Source: an uncultured Cytophagaceae bacterium
Lineage (GTDB): Bacteria > Bacteroidota > Bacteroidia > Cytophagales > Spirosomataceae
DNA length: 10,152 nt
Assembly (NCBI GenBank): GCA_903837305.1
Contig: CAILUB010000361.1
Span: forward strand, 1 to 10,152
Direction of reading: 5' to 3'
Below the pieces are notes generated by a model that worked only from the letters and a program-made list of their open reading frames with translations, was not told where the DNA came from and did not search any database. How positions within the stretch are numbered: the stretch's first letter is position 1; each line of letters starts with the position of its first letter. Below, in pieces: positions 6,728-10,152 of this stretch. The position numbers were made by a program, and so were the translations under genes.

Positions 6728-7753
6728 ATGCGTGAAGATTATTTAACCGGGGATTCAGAATCTTTGAACCCGCAAGAAAAGGAGTTTGATAAGGCCCTGC
6801 GGCCATTGAGCTTTTTGGATTTCTCGGGTCAAGGAAAAATCGTAGACAATCTGCAGATCTTTGTGGGTGCAGCAAAAGCACGCGAAGAGGCATTAGATCA
6901 CGTTTTATTACACGGGCCTCCGGGTTTAGGTAAGACCACCTTGTCACACATCATCGCGAATGAATTAGGCTCTAGCTTGAAAATTTCGTCTGGGCCAGTC
7001 CTCGATAAACCTTCTGATTTAGCGGGCTTGTTAACGAATTTGCAGCCATACGACGTATTATTTATTGATGAAATTCACCGTTTGAACCCTATCGTGGAGG
7101 AATACTTGTATTCTGCGATGGAGGATTACAAGATTGATATCATGTTGGATTCTGGGCCTAATGCACGCAGTATTCAAATCGGTCTAAATCCATTTACCTT
7201 GATAGGCGCGACAACAAGAGCAGGTCTTTTGACCTCTCCATTACGTGCTCGTTTTGGGATTAATGCCCGGTTAGAATATTATGACGCTGCTTTATTGACC
7301 AAAATCGTGAAGCGTTCAGCTGCTATATTAGACATGCCTATTGATGAATCCGGTGCTTATGAAATCGCCCGACGTAGCCGTGGAACGCCGCGCATTGCGA
7401 ATAATTTATTGCGTCGTACGCGCGACTTCGCCCAAATGAAAGGGGATGGATCCATCGACGTGAAGATCGCAGAGATTGCCTTAAATGCATTGGATGTAGA
7501 TCAAAACGGTTTAGACGAGATGGACAACCGTATTCTATTAACCATTATTGAGAAATTCAAAGGTGGTCCCGTCGGCTTGACCACGATTGCTACGGCTTGT
7601 GGCGAGGAGGCTGAAACCATTGAAGAAGTATATGAACCATTTTTAATACAAGAAGGATTCTTGAAACGTACCTCTCGAGGTCGTGAGGCTACAGAAAAAG
7701 CATATCGCCATGTGGGGATTGCTCCAAGAGCCGAAACGGGATCTTTATTTTAA
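6728..7753 (+). CDS. ruvB: Holliday junction branch migration ATPase RuvB
   Basis: RuvB is the hexameric AAA+ motor that, with RuvA, drives branch migration of Holliday junctions during recombination and repair. The 341-residue length is typical. Visible in order are the N-terminal LRPLSFLDFSGQ (24-35), Walker A GPPGLGKTT (63-71), Walker B FIDEIHRL (112-119), sensor 1 GATTRAGLLTSP (160-171), the arginine-finger segment PLRARFG (171-177), sensor 2 RGTPRIANNLLRR (218-230), and a C-terminal winged-helix DNA-binding domain from about 258 with GPVGLTTIA (280-288) and FLKRTSRGREAT (311-322). All catalytic elements are intact. ATG 6728 follows the -7 box by a short leader. It is not next to ruvA or ruvC here; the secreted oligopeptidase gene follows after 9 nt and probably shares its transcript. 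Confidence 0.97.
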   Translation: MREDYLTGDSESLNPQEKEFDKALRPLSFLDFSGQGKIVDNLQIFVGAAKAREEALDHVLLHGPPGLGKTTLSHIIANELGSSLKISSGPVLDKPSDLAGLLTNLQPYDVLFIDEIHRLNPIVEEYLYSAMEDYKIDIMLDSGPNARSIQIGLNPFTLIGATTRAGLLTSPLRARFGINARLEYYDAALLTKIVKRSAAILDMPIDESGAYEIARRSRGTPRIANNLLRRTRDFAQMKGDGSIDVKIAEIALNALDVDQNGLDEMDNRILLTIIEKFKGGPVGLTTIATACGEEAETIEEVYEPFLIQEGFLKRTSRGREATEKAYRHVGIAPRAETGSLF

Positions 7754-7762
7754 TCTACACCT

Positions 7763-9865
7763 ATGTTAAAAAGAAAATTATTCATCGCAGGAATGATGCT
7801 TGTTTCTGTGTCTGCTTTGGCCCAAATGAAATACCCTCAAACAAAGAAAATCGATCACGTCGACAACTACCATGGAACGCAAGTAGCAGATCCGTATCGC
7901 TGGTTAGAAGACGATAATAGCGAAGAAACAAAAGCATGGGTGAAGGCGCAAAACGAGGTAAGTTTTGGCTATTTAAACCAAATTCCACTTCGTGAGGAGT
8001 TCAAAAAGCGTATCGAAGCGCTTAGTAATTACGAGAAAATCTCTGCACCATCTCGCAAAGGCGAATGGTATTATTTCTATAAGAATTCTGGTTTGCAGAA
8101 TCAATCGGTTCTTTATCGTCAAAAAGGCTTAAACGGAAAACCAGAACAGGTCATCGATCCAAACACCTTATCTAAAGACGGCACAACTCGTCTAACGGTA
8201 TTCTCTTTAAACAAAACAGGCAAATATGCCTGTGTAGGTTTAAGTCTGAGTGGCAGTGACTGGCAAACGTATTATGTACGTGATATGGACACAGGTAAAA
8301 ACCTAGCAGATGAGTTGAGTTGGGTTAAGGTAAGCGGTGTGGCATGGAAAGGCAATGGCTTCTATTACTCGCGCTATCCAGACCCTGGAAAGGGAAAAGA
8401 GTTGAGTACGAAAAACGAGAACCACCAAGTATGGTTTCACATGGTGGGCACCCCGCAATCACAAGATCAATTGATCTATGAGGATCCTAAAAACCCGCAG
8501 CGATTCCACACGGTGAGTACTTCCGATGATGAGCGCTTTGCGTTCTTGACGATTTCCGATCGCGGAAAAGGTTTAGATGGCAATGCCTTGTGGATTATGG
8601 ATGCGGCTAAAAAAGAAACGAAATTTAAACCAATTGTAGCGGAGCCGGGTAAATACGATTTTAGCATCGTGGATAACGATGGCGATGTGTTGATTTTAGA
8701 AACCAATGAAGGGGCACCGAACAAGAAAATTGTCCGCGTGGATCCAATGCGTCCAGAAAAGGCAAATTGGAAAACCATCGTTACTGAAAAGCCTGAGCCC
8801 TTACAAGGAGTAAATACCGTGGGCAAACGTTTGTTCATGAACTATTTGAAGGATGTAACCTCTCGCGTAATTAGCTACGATTACAACGGTAAAGAATTAG
8901 GTTCGGTTAGTTTACCAGGTTTAGGAAATGCCGGTGGATTTGGCGGAGAGAAGGAGGATAAATTTACCTTCTATACGTATTCTTCGTTCAATTTCCCTCC
9001 TACGATTTACCGCTATGATTTAGCGACAAACGCTTCAACTGTGTTCCAAAAACCTACGTTAGCTTTCGATCCATCGGATTATACCGTTATTCAAAAATTC
9101 TATCCGTCGAAAGACGGTACCCAAGTACCTATGTTCATTGTGAGTAAAAAGGGGATTCAGATGAACGGCAAAAACCCAACGATTCTGTATGGTTATGGTG
9201 GATTTAATATCAGTTCTACTCCTTCCTTTTCTGCGAGTTTGATTCCTTGGTTAGAAAAAGGAGGTATCTATGTGGTGGCGAATTTACGAGGCGGTAGTGA
9301 ATATGGTGAGAAATGGCACGAAGCAGGTATGAAATTGAAAAAGCAAAATGTATTTGATGATTTCATTGCGGGAGCAGAATATTTGATACGCGAAAAATAC
9401 ACCTCACCTGCTTATTTAGCAGCTTCAGGTCGTTCGAATGGGGGCTTATTAGTGGGTGCAGCGATTAACCAGCGTCCAGATTTGTTTGCGGCTGCATTAC
9501 CTGGTGTAGGCGTGATGGATATGTTACGTTTCCAAAAATTTACCATCGGTTGGAACTGGGTCGCAGATTACGGCAGCAGCGATAATGCAGATGAATTCAA
9601 AGCTTTGCGTGCCTATTCGCCCTTGCATAATATCAAGGCGATGAACTATCCTGCCACGATGGTCTTTACATCCGATCACGATGACCGTGTGGTACCAGCT
9701 CACTCCTTCAAATATGCAGCAACACTTCAAGAGAAGAATACCGCTGCTAAGCCCATGATTATTCGGATAGATACGAATAGTGGTCATGGTTCTTCTAACA
9801 CAGCGAAGTTGATTGAGCTGACGGCTGACTCCTATGCCTTTGTCCTCTACAACATGGGCAAGTAA
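7763..9865 (+). CDS. Secreted prolyl oligopeptidase, family S9A
   Basis: This serine peptidase cleaves short peptides after proline. The 700-residue protein starts with a signal peptide (MLKRKLFIAG, a hydrophobic core, then ALA before Gln21), so the mature enzyme is exported, probably to the periplasm. The N-terminal cap contains VADPYRWLED (41-50). A seven-bladed beta-propeller should fill about 85-440, and the alpha/beta hydrolase domain about 450-700. Catalytic residues are Ser558 in GRSNGG, Asp640 in TSDHDDRVVP, and His675 in NSGHGSS. GYGGFNIS (477-484) and NLRGGSEYGEKWH (507-519) are family signatures, and Arg642 matches the substrate-carboxylate Arg of porcine POP. Length and motifs argue for S9A POP rather than oligopeptidase B or DPP4. 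It begins 9 nt after the ruvB stop and ends before a strong terminator. Confidence 0.94.
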   Translation: MLKRKLFIAGMMLVSVSALAQMKYPQTKKIDHVDNYHGTQVADPYRWLEDDNSEETKAWVKAQNEVSFGYLNQIPLREEFKKRIEALSNYEKISAPSRKGEWYYFYKNSGLQNQSVLYRQKGLNGKPEQVIDPNTLSKDGTTRLTVFSLNKTGKYACVGLSLSGSDWQTYYVRDMDTGKNLADELSWVKVSGVAWKGNGFYYSRYPDPGKGKELSTKNENHQVWFHMVGTPQSQDQLIYEDPKNPQRFHTVSTSDDERFAFLTISDRGKGLDGNALWIMDAAKKETKFKPIVAEPGKYDFSIVDNDGDVLILETNEGAPNKKIVRVDPMRPEKANWKTIVTEKPEPLQGVNTVGKRLFMNYLKDVTSRVISYDYNGKELGSVSLPGLGNAGGFGGEKEDKFTFYTYSSFNFPPTIYRYDLATNASTVFQKPTLAFDPSDYTVIQKFYPSKDGTQVPMFIVSKKGIQMNGKNPTILYGYGGFNISSTPSFSASLIPWLEKGGIYVVANLRGGSEYGEKWHEAGMKLKKQNVFDDFIAGAEYLIREKYTSPAYLAASGRSNGGLLVGAAINQRPDLFAAALPGVGVMDMLRFQKFTIGWNWVADYGSSDNADEFKALRAYSPLHNIKAMNYPATMVFTSDHDDRVVPAHSFKYAATLQEKNTAAKPMIIRIDTNSGHGSSNTAKLIELTADSYAFVLYNMGK

Positions 9866-9876
9866 TAAATAAAATA

Positions 9877-9910
9877 GAAAAAGCCTGGAAATAAATCTCC
9901 AGGCTTTTTC
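9877..9910. terminator. Bidirectional intrinsic terminator
   Basis: GAAAAAGCCTGGA (9877-9889) pairs perfectly over 13 bp with TCCAGGCTTTTTC (9898-9910) around an 8-nt loop. The stem's A and T runs give a T tract on either strand. It sits 11 nt after the oligopeptidase stop and 20 nt beyond the stop of the opposing gene, so it can end transcription from both sides. Confidence 0.9.
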
Positions 9911-9930
9911 ATTTTCAAACCTTAAGCGGA

Positions 9931-10152
9931 TTATTTTACTTCTACTCTTCTAACGGCGCCGTCGTTTCCTTGCGTAACACGTAAGAAATAAATTCCAGCA
10001 CTGGCTTTCTTTAAGTCAATTTGACCTAAATAGTCGCCTTGGAAATCTTTCACAGTTTCTGTAGGAATTTCTTTTCCGTTCACATCAGAAACGGCAATCG
10101 TTACATTTACTTTTGTAGGAGCCTTAAAACGAACATTTAATTTGCAATTAAA
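9931..10152 (-). CDS. Secreted protein C-terminus, type IX sorting-like domain (partial)
   Basis: The minus-strand frame is open from the window edge to a TAA at 9933-9931, giving the last 73 residues of a longer protein. The visible part is a beta-rich domain: LNVRFKAPTKVNVTIAV, then SDVNGKEI, then DFQGDYLGQIDLKKASAGIY, and finally FLRVTQGNDGAVRRVEVK. This pattern, a strand with a V.D..G turn, then IDL...SAGIY, then a final strand with basic residues, is that of type IX secretion C-terminal sorting domains, which direct cargo across the outer membrane and are then removed or anchored. The spacer between the two halves is longer than in the commonest type A form. The cargo's own function lies outside the window and cannot be inferred. 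It shares the terminator at 9877-9910 with the oligopeptidase gene. Confidence 0.75.
   Translation of the reverse strand, partial: FNCKLNVRFKAPTKVNVTIAVSDVNGKEIPTETVKDFQGDYLGQIDLKKASAGIYFLRVTQGNDGAVRRVEVK

Noticed and set aside
6672..6947. Minus-strand frame of 91 codons over the start of ruvB and the glpF promoter
   Set aside because: It covers the Walker A coding region of ruvB antisense and the two promoter boxes; the translation looks non-protein-like.
8476..8838. 120-codon minus-strand frame inside the oligopeptidase gene
   Set aside because: The plus-strand frame is an intact S9A enzyme; the antisense translation has no recognisable domain and is best explained as a shadow.
1..10152. 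Search for CRISPR repeats, insertion-sequence ends, tRNA genes, toxin-antitoxin pairs and defence genes
   Set aside because: Nothing in the sequence supports any of these; every sizeable stretch is explained by housekeeping or secreted-enzyme genes.

Overview
The window looks like ordinary chromosomal housekeeping sequence from a member of the Bacteroidota, most likely the Cytophagales or a close relative. Four things point there: a C-terminal domain resembling the type IX secretion sorting signal at the right edge, two divergent promoters with the Bacteroidota-type -7 box TAnnTTTG, protein families typical of that phylum (a DUF349 repeat protein, a short arginine decarboxylase, a Mpl ligase with the LELHTFSSLN motif), and start codons without clear Shine-Dalgarno sequences. 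Genes are tightly packed with no obvious base-composition break.

Layout from left to right. Bases 1-31 hold the first ten codons of a minus-strand gene, probably the ABC-F protein EttA. A DUF349 coiled-coil protein (153-1427, +) converges on mpl (1413-2783, -), a peptidoglycan-recycling ligase, with a 15-bp overlap. Divergent from mpl lies a biosynthetic-type arginine decarboxylase (2887-4344, +), joined through TAATG to a 40-residue lipoprotein gene (4344-4466, +). The lipoprotein's end overlaps the end of the opposing glycerol operon glpF-glpK (6639-4441, -). A short two-way promoter region separates glpF from ruvB (6728-7753, +), the Holliday-junction branch-migration motor. A secreted prolyl oligopeptidase follows ruvB after 9 nt (7763-9865, +). 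A strong symmetrical hairpin terminator (9877-9910) separates it from the 3' end of a minus-strand gene for a secreted type IX cargo protein (9931 to beyond the window).

Functional groups. GlpF and GlpK form a complete glycerol uptake-and-trap pair: the channel admits glycerol and the kinase phosphorylates it. The arginine decarboxylase starts polyamine synthesis through agmatine. Mpl salvages murein tripeptide. RuvB is in recombination and repair. The oligopeptidase and the type IX cargo act outside the cytoplasm.

I found no mobile element, CRISPR array, tRNA, rRNA, toxin-antitoxin pair, defence locus or clearly new system. The items most worth a second look are the tiny lipoprotein coupled to the decarboxylase and running antisense into glpK, and corrected start sites for GlpF and the decarboxylase. 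No gene-free stretch exceeds about 120 bp.
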